From Adenophora triphylla var. japonica (taxonomy: Eukaryota; Streptophyta; Magnoliopsida; Asterales; Campanulaceae): DNA of 64,000 nt. The notes under the pieces are model-generated. The model saw nothing but the letters and a program-made list of their open reading frames with translations. It did not search any database and was not told the DNA's origin. Position 1 is the stretch's first letter; the number at the start of each line of letters is the position of its first letter. Of this stretch, positions 1 through 17,457 are shown in pieces. Position numbers and translations under genes: made by a program. The stretch covers positions 404,791-468,790 of the forward strand of contig JAFEMH010001472.1 of assembly GCA_022495995.1 (NCBI GenBank), read 5' to 3'.

Positions 1-716
1 TTTTGTATATCCTACCAAAACGGGGCGATTTGTTGTTAAAGAGGTAACTATCTACTCCCTCCGTCCCATACAGACAGTCCCACATTTTTTTAGATTAATT
101 TAATTGAACTTTGATCAATAACTATATGTTAATTTATTTATCCTAATGAATTTCTAAAAATTGTTTTTGGTAGTACTTTTAATGTTATATCCATAACAAG
201 TTAAAAAATTCATTAGGATGAATAAATCAACATAAAGGTATTAGTCAAATTTCAATAAAAGTTTAACTAAAAAAAGTGGGACCGCCTTTATGGGACTGAG
301 GGAAAATATACGACTATGCTTGAATATATACCACTATGCTCTTGGATATGATCATACTTGTTCCCGTAATTGTCTATATTGTTTCGTGATTCTGAATCCA
401 TGAATGCATGTTTGAACCATCATGTATGTGCTTACATTTGGAACTTTTTCTTTGGGCCTTAAAGGTAGGAAAAACATTCTCTTATCCAAATGCAAGACGA
501 CCAGACAATGGAAGCAAGACATTAGGTGATCTTAGCTTTGAGGTAAGATCAATATTCTCGCTTTTAGCACGATCTACTAGCTAAATGCATATTGTCTGTC
601 AAAACTATGTAGTTTTTTTTTTTTTTTTTAATTAATTTTATGTACGTGAAAATGTTTCTAATCTGGATATCAAAATTTTGCAGATTGGAGATTACCTTGA
701 TGTGGCAATCATATAA
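1..716 (+). CDS. SAP18: SAP18-like histone deacetylase complex subunit, 3' exons only (partial gene)
   Basis: Three exons join in one frame. Exon 1-43 (5' end outside the window) reads FVYPTKTGRFVVKE and ends at GAG|gtaact. Exon 465-542 follows a ...aaag acceptor and reads VGKTFSYPNARRPDNGSKTL then GDLSFE, ending at |gtaaga. Exon 684-716 follows ttgcag and reads IGDYLDVAII, then TAA. The ending SKTL-x-(D/E)L-x-FEIGDYLDVAI is the signature C-terminus of SAP18, the ubiquitin-fold adaptor of the Sin3/HDAC complex and of the exon-junction-associated ASAP complex, so a nuclear role in transcriptional repression and splicing is expected. All visible junctions are phase 0. The intron at 44-464 contains a Stowaway MITE. 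The coding part looks intact; the N-terminal half lies upstream of the window. About 250 bases of probable 3' UTR follow the stop. The identification rests on recalled family consensus, not on a search. Confidence 0.88.
55..304. mobile_element. Stowaway-type MITE in a SAP18 intron
   Basis: The left end is TA followed by CTCCCTCCGTCCCATACAGA. The right end is the decayed complement GGGACTGAGGGAA near 292-304. The ends carry longer complementary stretches (AGTCCCAC... and ...GTGGGACCGCC), and the interior is AT-rich with internal inverted repeats. TA at the left end and the CTCCCTCC terminus are diagnostic of Tc1/mariner-derived Stowaway MITEs. It has no coding capacity and lies fully inside the intron, so it should be spliced out. 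Confidence 0.8.
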
Positions 717-969
717 AAGCTATCCTGTGTGATTGGTGTTCTCTCATGATCAGAGAGACCGATTGCCACATATATGCGGTCTTATGTACCTTATTGACAT
801 TTTTTTTTTAACCTCTGATTCGCTATCAGTTAAGGCTTCCGTTAAATTCTTAAGTCTTTGATGATGATTAAGATATTTGTGTGATCACTATGTACCTTGT
901 AGACGTTAGAAAGGAACGGGTAGACTGATGTTGTATCCAAACAGTTGAAAACCAATATAAAGGCCACTT

Positions 970-1605
970 GTCTAATTCTCTGGTTTGATATGTTGTAATA
1001 CCCTATCCCACATAGGTTAGATGTGGAAGTTTAATGTGTTATTTATAAGCCCACAAAGCTACCATTGAGCAGCAATTATGGACTTTTAGGCTGGCCTTAG
1101 GTAAATTACTTGGATCCAAGTTGTTCGTGCTCCCGGTGCATGGTGTTTATTTAGCGGATCAAGTTTTCAGGCTTTTAGGTGGCCTTAGGTTGACCAGTGC
1201 AGTACATGGTGTTTATGTAGCGAATCAAGTTTTCAGGCTCTTCTGGTCGTTGTGGACTTTTAGGTGGCCTTAGGTAAGCTAATTAGATCCAAGTTGTACG
1301 TGCTCAGTGCCATTTCATGGTGTTTATGTAGCGGATCAAGTTTTTTTAGCGGATCAAGTTTTCAGGCTTTTAGGTGGCCTTAGGTTGACCAGTGCAGTAC
1401 ATGGTGTTTATGTAGCGAATCAAGTTTTCAGGCTCTTCTGGTCGTTGTGGACTTTTAGGTGGCCTTAGGTAAGCTAATTAGATCCAAGTTGTACGTGCTC
1501 AGTGCCATTTCATGGTGTTTATGTAGCGGATCAAGTTTTCAGGCTCGGGTTATTACCGATCCTTGTGGTCTTTGTCATATATCATCCCACATTGGTTACG
1601 TGTGG
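970..1605. repeat. 195-bp tandem repeat with flanking CCCACAT motifs (possible TRIM/LTR remnant)
   Basis: Two nearly identical copies of a 195-bp unit lie at about 1153-1347 and 1348-1535, starting at AGCGGATCAAG. Each unit is itself a diverged dimer of roughly 97 bp (TTTTAGGTGGCCTTAGG ... ATGGTGTTTATGTAGCG twice). An older, less complete unit sits at about 1080-1152. The array is flanked by two related stretches containing ATCCCACAT(A/T)GGTTA then GTG(G)AAGTTTA at about 1001 and 1582. These look like small terminal repeats of a miniature LTR element, but I cannot define TG...CA ends or a target-site duplication. No coding potential was seen. Confidence 0.6.
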
Positions 1606-1627
1606 GAGTTTAGTGTTGAATTATGAT

Positions 1628-1853
1628 ACTCTCTCCCTCCTTTTAAGTGAATGAATGGAAAAGGTGTTATGAGTATAAAAAGTAAAATATGAGAGAAAAT
1701 GAGTGGGAAGAATAAGGAGATTGTTGTTGTGATTGTGACAAGTGGGTTACATTGAATATAAAAATAATATAAATTTGTCATTTTGGAACGTTCTAAGTCG
1801 AGTGGGACTTTCAAAATGACAAATTGTCCCAAGTTTGATGGGAGGAGGGAGTA
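1628..1853. mobile_element. Stowaway-type MITE, diverged
   Basis: The left end is TACTCTCTCCCTCC and the right end is GGGAGGAGGGAGTA. The interior carries the purine-rich stretch GAGAGAAAATGAGTGGG and related sequence, which recurs (in either orientation) in the other Stowaway copies of this window. The long ORF across it on the minus strand is a by-product of the repeat, not a gene. Confidence 0.7.
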
Positions 1854-1859
1854 TAACCT

Positions 1860-3060
1860 AATTGGACTCAAGGGTAAAAGCCTTTAATTAAATTGTATTT
1901 TAAATGTTATAATTTGACCAAAAAATATATACATATTTTTAACTCAATTTTTTGTTTTGTTTTTTTGTTTTTTTTTTTAAAATTGCACAAACTATTATTC
2001 AAATTAGAGTATTGGGTTTAACTAGTTCCTTCTCTATGATTTAGACATTTTTAAATTTTCAAACCCGTATTTTATTTTTTCAAAAAGAAATTGAAGTTCT
2101 ACAAAATCTTGTAAAAGTGTAGGAGTAATAAAATTGAGTCTATCTCTTAAATCTTAGAAGACTCATCTTTCCTTTGGGTTAGGAAAGACTTGATTTTAAA
2201 TGCGATGACATTTAACATTTTTGTAAATAAGTGAAAATTCGCGAGCGATGAAAATCAAGACCGTGACCAAGTTCGTAACTAACATACTTTCTAGGTATCA
2301 ACTTCAAAGGTTCTGGATATCAATATTAAAAATTTCTAGATAGAAATCAACAAACACTACCACTGTCTATTCTTTAACACTTTATAAAAATACATTCTGA
2401 ATACCGGTTTCAAAGGTTTTAATATGAAACTCAAAGGTTCTGGATAACCAAAATCATTTGACATTGATATTCAGAAGGCTACGCTATAGATACATGACCA
2501 ACAAACATTCTGATATCATGATTAAAGGGTCTTGAATATCCATAAAATTTGAATTTGATATATAGAAGGTTTATTGACCGGTCTTTGTCAAATGTGCTTT
2601 CTAATCATAGCTAGAAAACTTTAATATTTATATACAGAAACATTTGATGTTGATATTCATACATCTTTAATATTGATATCCAGAAAGCTTTAATATTGAT
2701 ATCCAGAATACTTTGAGCTTGATATCCAAAAATTTTGTTGAGCATAGATGCAACGTGCACCAAACATTCTGGATATCAATCTCAAATGTTCTGGATATCT
2801 AGAACCATTTGAGCTTGATATCTAGAAGTTTTGTTGTTCATGACCCATCAGACACGAAGTTTTAGCGATTTACAAAAATGTGATCACACGAATTTTAACT
2901 TATTTACAAAAATGTAACTGAACATTTAAAAACACGTCTTTGCTAATCACTATGAAAGACACGTCTCTCCCTAGATTTTGTGAATAAAATTATCATGTTT
3001 TGCAAATTATCATTGTTCGAAGAGGCAAGAATCGAGTAAACAATCAAAATGACCCACGCA
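1860..3060. repeat. AT-rich intergenic DNA with recurring GATATC(C/T)AGAA motifs
   Basis: No gene was seen. Between about 2290 and 2840 the short motif TTGATATCCAGAA and variants (TGGATATCAAT, GGATATCTAGAA) recur many times in both orientations with irregular spacing, interleaved with AAGGTTCTGGATA and TTTGAGCTTGATAT. This looks like an eroded simple or interspersed repeat; no terminal repeats or target duplication could be defined. Confidence 0.4.
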
Positions 3061-3076
3061 TTATATATGAATAATA

Positions 3077-3374
3077 CTCCCTCCGTCTCGTCCGAAGTGT
3101 CTCAAAATGAGATCGGTGCGGGAATTAAGGAAAGTGAGGTAAGATAGAGAAAAAGGTTAAATGTTGTGAGTATTAAAAATTAAATAGGAGAGAGAATGAG
3201 TGGAGGAAATAGTTAGGAGAGAGAATGTTGTGAGTGTAAAATTAAAGTAGGAGAAAGAATGAGTGGGGTAGAAAGAGTATAAAAATAATAAAAACTTTCC
3301 TTTTTGAGATTGAAACATTTTAAATGGGACGCTCAAAAAAAAAAATTGAGACACTTCGAACGAGACGGAGGGAG
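3077..3374. mobile_element. Stowaway MITE with long terminal inverted repeats
   Basis: TA target duplications lie at 3075-3076 and 3375-3376. The left terminus CTCCCTCCGTCTCGTCCGAA is matched by the inverted right terminus ending at 3374 with one visible mismatch, and the complementarity runs on through AGTGTCTCAA. At 298 bp with no coding sequence, it is the best preserved Stowaway copy outside the (AT)n arrays. Confidence 0.9.
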
Positions 3375-3651
3375 TACCAATTTAACCTCGGTACTACCTA
3401 AACTACCAAATTAAACTGTGTACTAGTATAAATTAACCAAATCAACCAAAATCATTAATAGATGTTAATAAACATTAATATAACGAATGTTACAGTAAAA
3501 ATTATAAATTACCTCCAACCCTCTCATGCCTTACAAATTCGTCTACACATTGAGCTCCAACAATGGAGTTTTCTGCAAGTCTATTTTTTTTTTCTTTTTT
3601 CAACATGCATTCTTCTAATAAGAGGTTTACTTTAATTTTTCCAGATTTGAG

Positions 3652-3909
3652 CAGGGCCGGCTCATACATGAAAAATTAGGTTCTTTCGCACAGGGCCCCA
3701 AATCTGAGAGGGCCCCCATTTTAGATTGACCCATTAGGTATATATCTTTCATAAAAAAAAAATTAATAATAGGGCCCAATTTTATAAAACTTTTATCTTT
3801 ATATGAAAGTACTTATATATATATTTTATAGTTATTGTGGTTTTTTTAAAATATTAGGGTCCAATTTTCACATTTCGCACAGGCCCCTATAATTTTCGGG
3901 ACGGGCCTG
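3652..3909. mobile_element. hAT-type MITE
   Basis: The terminus CAGGGCCGGCTCA (3652 on) pairs with the inverted right terminus GACGGGCCTG ending at 3909. The flanking 8-bp direct repeats are GATTTGAG (3644-3651) and GATATGAG (3910-3917), 7 of 8 matching, as expected for a hAT insertion that has aged. Sub-terminal inverted stretches TTCGCACAGGGCCCC and TTCGCACAGGCCCCT are also present. No transposase is encoded. Confidence 0.85.
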
Positions 3910-4227
3910 GATATGAGCAATAGGAGAGAATTTATCAATCAGAATTTCAAAGTTTATGTAAGTGATGTTTGTTGTAAATATAACTGTTATTTTGATTTTA
4001 GGTGATTGTGGTTGTGAGTGATGTTGATGATAGAGGTGGTGATGGTGATAGTGGTGATGACAAATGAGGTGGTTATATGATAAATTTTAGCTGCAGTGTT
4101 TGATGTTGGCGGAGGGTGGTCGGCCGATAGGCATGGGTTGAAGAAGAAGGTAGAAAATGGGGGTCTTGAAAATTTTGGGGATTACAAGGGATTTAATTTG
4201 AGGGAATATTTTTGCCCCTTTATAATA

Positions 4228-4431
4228 TCTACTGTATATTATAAATGGCAACATGCAAACTCAACATGAGCAGTACTATGAATAGTTACAACGGTCAAAT
4301 TTTTCATTTTGTTCTCACTAAGTTGTTTTTTTCCCATTTTGCCCTTAAATTTTATTTTTTTTTAAATTAAAAAAAAATGTTTAAAAAAAAAAAAAAACAA
4401 ACCCGTGTCCAAGGACACGGGCATGTACTAG
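4228..4431 (+). mobile_element. mini-Helitron (upstream copy of a tandem pair)
   Basis: It begins TCTACTGTATATTATAAATG immediately after an A. It ends with a GC-rich hairpin (CCCGTGTCC-AA-GGACACGGG, 4402-4421) followed by a short spacer and CTAG at 4428-4431. A 5' TC, a 3' hairpin and a CTRR end are Helitron hallmarks. At 204 bp it is non-autonomous. The next Helitron starts at the very next base. Confidence 0.8.
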
Positions 4432-4595
4432 TCTATAGTATAAATGGCAGTGTGGTCATGAACAGTGTCGAATGTCAAATTTTCCATTTTGCCTCTACTA
4501 AGTTGTCCCTTTTCCATTTTGCCCTTAAAAAAAATATTTCTTTTTTTTTAATTTAAAAAAAAAAACACGTGTCCTCGGACACGAACTTTTACTAG
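4432..4595 (+). mobile_element. mini-Helitron (downstream copy of a tandem pair)
   Basis: It starts TCTATAGTATAAATGGCAG directly after the CTAG of the preceding copy. It ends with the hairpin CGTGTCC-TC-GGACACG, a spacer and CTAG (4592-4595), followed by T. It is 164 bp long and shares TTCCATTTTGCC and the 3' hairpin with its neighbour. The pair occupies a single A/T site and is arranged head to tail. Confidence 0.8.
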
Positions 4596-4844
4596 TGATT
4601 GATACATTTGAGTTTTTTTTGTTTAAATTACTAGCATTTATTAATATTCATTAAAATTATTTAATGATTTGAAATGATTTGAATATTTTATTGATATTAT
4701 TCAGATTAGTTTGATAGTTTAAATAGTCGGAGATTAAACTGACGTTTTTATTAGTATACTATTCAGGTAATTTTGATTGATTCCAAGAACCAAGAATTGG
4801 TCTTATAAAAAATGCATTTTTTTTAATTTTAAGAAAAAATCATT

Positions 4845-5335
4845 TTACAATGACACTTAATAATAAATGCACTGCCACTCTTCACACTGACACTTTTTTA
4901 TACTAACACTTTTATCCTACACTGACACTTTTTTATTCTGGCACATAATAATACATGCACTGTCAATCTTCACACTACTGACATTTGTTTATACTAACAC
5001 TGTCACTTTTTAACACTAACACTGCATTTTTTAACACTAACGACATTTTTTTTAAACTAATACTTAATAATACATACACTGACCTAGCACTTTTACACTA
5101 GCACTTTGTTACACTAACACAGACACTTTTTTACACTAACACTGTCACTTTTTTCACTAACAGTGACATTTAATAATATATTTACTGACACTTTTTACAC
5201 TGTCACTTTTTTACACCGGCACTTTGTTTCACTGTCACTTTGTCACACTAACACTACACTTTTTATACTGGCACTTAATAATATATCACCGACACTCATT
5301 AAACTGACACTTTGTTACTCTAACACTGCTATTAG
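4845..5335. repeat. Degenerate ACACTGACACTTTTT minisatellite upstream of the GAUT promoter
   Basis: About 490 bases are made of imperfect units of roughly 12-25 bases built on ACACT(A)ACACTTTTT / ACACTGTCACTTTTT, with occasional (C/A)TTAATAATA(C/T)AT insertions. The array is flanked by similar homopolymer-rich stretches containing TTTTAAGAAAAAA (about 4830) and AAATTAAGAAAAAA (about 5368), possibly the remains of ends of an element or a slippage-prone boundary. The array ends roughly 500 bases before the GAUT start codon. Confidence 0.7.
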
Positions 5336-5439
5336 CAGAGAAATCAAAACACGTTTTTTTTTCTAAAATTAAGAAAAAACACATTTTTTTTCAAGATTTT
5401 GACAATAATCAATTATTCCGGTAGTAATTACACGTTTTA

Positions 5440-5826
5440 TTAGTTTAATCATAACTAGTGCATGCGCTAGCACCAAACGTCACCGTTTGATTCACGTAAA
5501 GTTAAACATACGCAGGAAAAAGGGATCAGAAATGGTTGAAACTTTGAGCTCTCTTTCTCTCTCTCTCTCCGTGAAAAAAAGAACAAATCCGCAATTTCAG
5601 ATCCTTTGTTAATTAGGGCACACACACATACACTTGATTCCTCCATTGTTTTCCTCTCCGATTCTCCCTCCACACACACAATTTACACACGGCGACGGAT
5701 GTAATGTGAGATTGATTGAATTGAAGCTTCTCGATGGAATCAAATTGAACCGTTGTTTTCCGAGATCTGTTTCTTGAGTCGAACCTTTTTAGGGCTTTTT
5801 TATTTTGGTTGTACATTGTGGATGGT
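5440..5826 (+). promoter_or_regulatory. Probable GAUT promoter-proximal region and 5' UTR
   Basis: The stretch before the GAUT start codon carries a pyrimidine-rich tract of CT repeats (about 5549-5570), (CA)n around 5620-5635 and 5672-5690, and AGGGCTTTTTTAT just before the coding region. Such CT tracts are common near plant transcription starts and 5' leaders. The exact start site and any leader intron cannot be set from sequence alone. Confidence 0.45.
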
Positions 5827-13093
<7,267 letters not shown>

Positions 13094-14058
13094 TGGAAGA
13101 TGGAAGTTTTCACTTTGATTTAGTCCGTGAAAAGTAAGAGATACTTCTTCTTCTATGTTTTACGCCTATTCTCCCACATTGTTCATTCTTGTGCTTCATT
13201 CAATTCTATTCTTTGTTATCGGGCTTCCGTCTATCCAAATCTCCGTTTAACATGTAACACCTCCCTTCTGTATTTCTATGTGCAACTATTTCCCGATTAG
13301 AATACAAGTAGAATACCTCATAATTCAAGGGTTCAAATGTTTTGAGCTATGTATTCTTCATACAATTCTCACTAATTGTGCAGAAAGTTGAATGGCATTG
13401 GAAAGAAGTTTACAAGTCTTATTGGGTGTTATGTTCTAGTAGTTAATTTTTTATTTTTTTTTCAGTGATTACTGCATATCTTCTTTGGTGGCCAACTCAT
13501 GGGCCTTAAGATCGGTCATCTATATATACAGTATTATATAGGAAAGTTCTATTCCATTCTCTAATCGCGCCACATGGAATTATGATGTGTAATTCCATGT
13601 CGCAGTATCAGCCTTAGCTGGATTTTGTTTGATTATAAATTAAAATCAATTTTAAATATTTATCAAATGGGTTTATCTAAAATGTTTAAAATTTCAAATC
13701 TCTATAGCTAACCCTAAAAACATGTTACCTAAGATGTTTAATAATTCAAATCTCAATAACCAATCCATATATATTCTTATTTTTTTTTTTATTTTGTCTT
13801 CTTTTGAGTTTATCATACAATATCTAGAGTTCTTTTTCTCAATTAACCAAAGTAAACTACATTGACTCCTACCTATCTCATCTTATCTTTATATATCCAC
13901 ATTAGTTTATGATGTTTTATTTATTTTTCACTCATCATGTTTCATTTTTTTTCTCGTAGCCACCTCTTTCTATTGAAATGGAATTGTCGAAGATAGTGAT
14001 AATAAAAGATGCATAATAGTATATATTATTGATGTTAGCAATACCCCCTTGCATTATA
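13094..14058. other. GAUT 3' UTR and gene-free AT-rich DNA with a small palindrome
   Basis: The first few hundred bases are the probable 3' UTR. At about 13568-13606 there is an inverted repeat, GACATGGAATTA-type arms around ATGATGTG (CACATGGAATTA ... TAATTCCATGTCG), possibly the core of a small element. No further coding sequence was recognised up to the next MITE. Confidence 0.5.
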
Positions 14059-14312
14059 CTCCCTCCAGCCCATGATAAATGTTTCATTTGATCAACTAAA
14101 TTGAAATTTGACAAAAAAAGTTAATTATGGAAATTTGACTATCCTAATATCATTTTGAAAATGGTTATTGATACACCGGTATAAATATTATTTATAGCTA
14201 TTTTTAAATTTCCATAAAGATAAATTACTTATCATTTAATGTTGATAAAAATTCAACTTTGTTGACTAAATGCAACATTTATTTTTGGACAAATGGATGG
14301 AATACGGAAGGA
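14059..14312. mobile_element. Stowaway-like MITE, strongly diverged
   Basis: TA then CTCCCTCCAGCCCATGATAA marks the left end. The right end, near 14283-14312, is TTTTTGGACAAATGGATGGA followed by ATACGGAAGG, only loosely complementary. The interior contains GATCAACTAAATTGAAATT and the near-inverted AATTCAACTTTGTTGACTAA, giving an overall hairpin. Confidence 0.6.
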
Positions 14313-14722
14313 ACTTTTGATATGAAAGGAAAGAAAATGAAATGACAATGTTGATATTTATTTCTATCTCATGTTTCAATTTACAATTTGCGTGCCTTTC
14401 CTTTTCTCATTTACTTATATAGGATTGTTGTTTTCATATTCAATTTTCCTTGAAGGTTTTTGTAAGTATCAATTTTTTGCTTTTTTGTTGGATTTCATTA
14501 AGACTTGTATTATTTGATTTTATTAATTGGATTTCTTAGCTGAATTTATATGACCTGTTATCAAACTCCAATAAATACCCCATGATATGGATAAAATGCA
14601 TTTCATTGTTATACTATCTTTAACAATTATAAAACTGATTCAAATGGTTTTGATTTATTTTAAACTGAGATCATTAGGAAATGGAGCTATCCATTGTAAT
14701 TTGGTGGGCACCGAGTATGTGA

Positions 14723-14831
14723 GAGATGTTGGTATGACTTAGTGACCACCCACCCCTATTCTATTCTAACAAGTGTGGGAGATGTTGGTATGACTTAGTG
14801 ACCACCCACCCCTATTCTATTCTAACAAGTG
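14723..14831. repeat. 56-bp tandem duplication
   Basis: Two almost identical 56-bp copies start at 14723 and 14779, each reading GAGATGTTGGTATGACTTAG then TGACCACCCACCCCTATTCT. A related CACCCCTATTATATTCTAA recurs once at about 15054. No gene was seen here. Confidence 0.85.
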
Positions 14832-15348
14832 AGTATACCCTAGATGTCTCAAACTACGGGAGGAGTGAGAGAGGTATATTATCGTCCAATAGGTTTCGCT
14901 TCTATTCTATGGGTTTTAAACGTTAGAGATATTATCCCAATGAGTATTATTCTTTTAAAAAAATCATGTTTTAAATTATTGTACATGTTACTATTACAAT
15001 GTATAATATTTTAAAGCATGATAAAAATTTAATGAGTATACGTAACAGAAATTGCCACCCCTATTATATTCTAAAGCTACGTGGAGTTCCATGTACCATC
15101 ATTCAATAGGTTTATGCAATAAATTTAATGAAATTTCAAACCGGAGATCTTATTTAAGAGTTAAGAGGGGTTAAGGGGTTAATTTGGCTCAAAATATAAC
15201 TAATTTAATTCTAATAACATTTAAATAAAATATCGGATATTCAAATGAGACATTTATGGTTTAAATTTTGAAATGTGAAAGTTTTCATAGTGATGATTGT
15301 GTTTAGTTTCAATATGTAAAACTGTATTCAAGGTGTACATATTGTATA

Positions 15349-15636
15349 CTCCCTCCGTCCCGATCGAAAAGCCACAAATTTCCTTTTTGGGTGTCCCATT
15401 TAAAATGGCACTTTCCCAAAAAGAAAAGTTTTTATTACTATTTCACCCACTCATTCTCTCTCCTACTTTACTTTTACACTCACAACATTCTCTCTCCTAA
15501 CTATTCCTCCCACTCATTCTCTCTCCTATTTAATTTTTCATACTCACAACATTTACATTTTTTCTCTTTCCTACATCACTTTTCTTAATTTGCGTGCGAG
15601 GCACAAACTTTGCCTTTTGGGCCGGGACGGAGGGAG
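15349..15636. mobile_element. Stowaway MITE
   Basis: The left end is TA + CTCCCTCCGTCCCGATCGAA (15349 on); the right end is GCCGGGACGGAGGGAG + TA (to 15636). The interior has CACTCATTCTCTCTCCTACT, ACTCACAACATT and CACTCATTCTCTCTCCTATT blocks shared with the copies at 11075 and 16364. The element is 288 bp. Confidence 0.88.
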
Positions 15637-15639
15637 TAT

Positions 15640-16228
15640 TTGGTTTGGATATTTTGAACCACAATATCTTTTTCGCACCCCATCCCATCTGATTTGGATA
15701 TTTTGAACCACTCTCATTCCAAAATGAATGCTCATTTGGAATATATTTTGAATCACAATATCTTTTACTTCCTCCATTTTAAAATGAATGTTCATTTTGA
15801 AATGCCAAAATCTTGCGAAAAACTAGTTTTTTCGTAACATAAGAAAAAAACTAGTTTTAAAGCACTAAGTCTAACTAATAAGAGTGATGAACTGTTCTGA
15901 AAACTAGTTTTTTATAACATTTTGAAAAAAACTAATTTTTCACAAGAGTTACTCTTTTGAAATTAAAAATCATTTTGAAAAGATTGATTTTCAATAGAAA
16001 AAAAAAATCATAACCATTCTTACTATTTATTTTCAAAAATTAAGTTTTGCAAAAATATAATAAAATAAGAAAAAAATAAAAAAATAATTTAGGGATAAAG
16101 TTATTTGGATGTAAAATTTCAAAAGGTCATTCATTTTGTAAAAATAAATAAAGGACATTTAAAAATAACTACATAGAAAAATTCAAAGTAGATAACATGT
16201 AAATTTGAGTATTTTGGTTGTTTTATTA
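15640..16228. repeat. Short repeats around a MITE (TTTGGATATTTTGAACCAC, AAAACTAGTTTTT)
   Basis: TTTGGATATTTTGAACCAC occurs at about 15640 and 15692, and ATTTTGAATCACAATATCTTT nearby is a variant of the same unit. From 15820 to 15990 the palindromic AAAACTAGTTTT recurs several times. A second weak TACTTCCTCCATTTTAAAAT start at about 15767 may be another MITE fragment. No gene was seen. Confidence 0.5.
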
Positions 16229-16240
16229 ATATATATATAT

Positions 16241-16283
<43 letters not shown>

Positions 16284-16284
16284 C

Positions 16285-16363
<79 letters not shown>
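16229..16363. repeat. (AT)n / (ATAC) microsatellite
   Basis: About 135 bases of AT dinucleotide with scattered ACATACAT interruptions run directly into the left terminus of the next Stowaway element. Confidence 0.95.
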
Positions 16364-16364
<1 letters not shown>

Positions 16365-16646
16365 TCCCTCCGTCCCGCTAATATTAGCACACTTTCTTTT
16401 TGGGCGTCCCGCTAATATCCGCACACTCCCAAAAAGGAAACTTTATATTAATAAAATATTCACCCAACCCCACTCATTCTCTCTCCTACATTATTTTAAT
16501 ACTCACAACACCATTATAATTTATTACACCCTCCACTCATTCTCTCTCCACTCATTCTTTTACACTCACAACATTTTATTAAAATATCATATTCCTTAAT
16601 TTCCGCGCAAATAGTGTTTGTGCTAATATTAGCGGGACGGAGGGAG
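16364..16646. mobile_element. Stowaway MITE inside a long (TA)n array
   Basis: The left end is CTCCCTCCGTCCCGCTAATA and the right end is TATTAGCGGGACGGAGGGAG, perfectly complementary over the 20 bases shown. The TIR motif GCTAATATTAGCACAC extends inward. At 283 bp it is the cleanest copy in the window. It is flanked by TA on both sides as part of (TA)n tracts, so the target duplication is not separable from the microsatellite. Confidence 0.92.
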
Positions 16647-16726
<80 letters not shown>

Positions 16727-16760
16727 CATATATATATATACATATATATATATATACTTG

Positions 16761-16792
<32 letters not shown>

Positions 16793-16793
16793 C

Positions 16794-16855
<62 letters not shown>
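16647..16855. repeat. (TA)n array with TACATA interruptions
   Basis: About 209 bases of TA dinucleotide with periodic C or G interruptions follow the MITE. The long Tyr/Ile ORFs on both strands are artefacts of this repeat. Confidence 0.95.
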
Positions 16856-16858
<3 letters not shown>

Positions 16859-17062
16859 TAAGGCAATCGGGCAACCATAGCCTTAATACGTCAAAATCTG
16901 CCGCGCGCAGCGATCTTAGGAGTTACGAAGCGATACGCGTCGAGCCGGCCTCTACAACATGGAGTCTTACGTATTCTTGCGGCTCTACGATCAACCGGAA
17001 GATAAGCGTCGTCAAATTCTCGATCACTTGAAAATTGTTTTTCTAATGAGATCTCAAGTGGA
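16856..17062. other. GC-richer unique island between two (TA)n arrays
   Basis: About 207 bases of mixed-composition sequence (AATCTGCCGCGCGCAGCGAT, CGTCGAGCCGGCCTCTACAA) stand out sharply from the flanking arrays. The + strand has an ORF start [20 protein letters not shown] and another frame reads [20 protein letters not shown]; neither is a family I recognise. It could be a captured gene fragment, a patch inserted during double-strand-break repair, or the remnant of an element. Confidence 0.5.
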
Positions 17063-17077
17063 AATATATATATATAC

Positions 17078-17144
<67 letters not shown>

Positions 17145-17223
17145 CATATATGTATATATATACATGTACATATATGTATAAATATACATATATATATATG
17201 TATACATATATGTATATATATAC

Positions 17224-17267
<44 letters not shown>

Positions 17268-17397
17268 GTATACATATACATATATATATACATATACATA
17301 CATATATATATATGTATACATATACATATATATACATATATATATATATACATATATATATATATGTATATATATATGTATATATATACATATATAC

Positions 17398-17454
<57 letters not shown>
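17063..17454. repeat. Long (TA)n array with ordered TACATA/TGTATA variants
   Basis: About 390 bases of TA repeat interrupted by TACATGTACATATATGTATA-type higher-order units, notably around 17138-17215 and 17265-17330. Many interruptions are palindromic, so the tract can extrude cruciforms. Confidence 0.95.

Positions 17455-17457
<3 letters not shown>

Noticed and set aside
3157..3354. Minus-strand ORF and similar ones at 1596-1871 and 15391-15588
   Set aside because: They are frames through Stowaway MITEs; the same repeat gives similar peptides at each copy.
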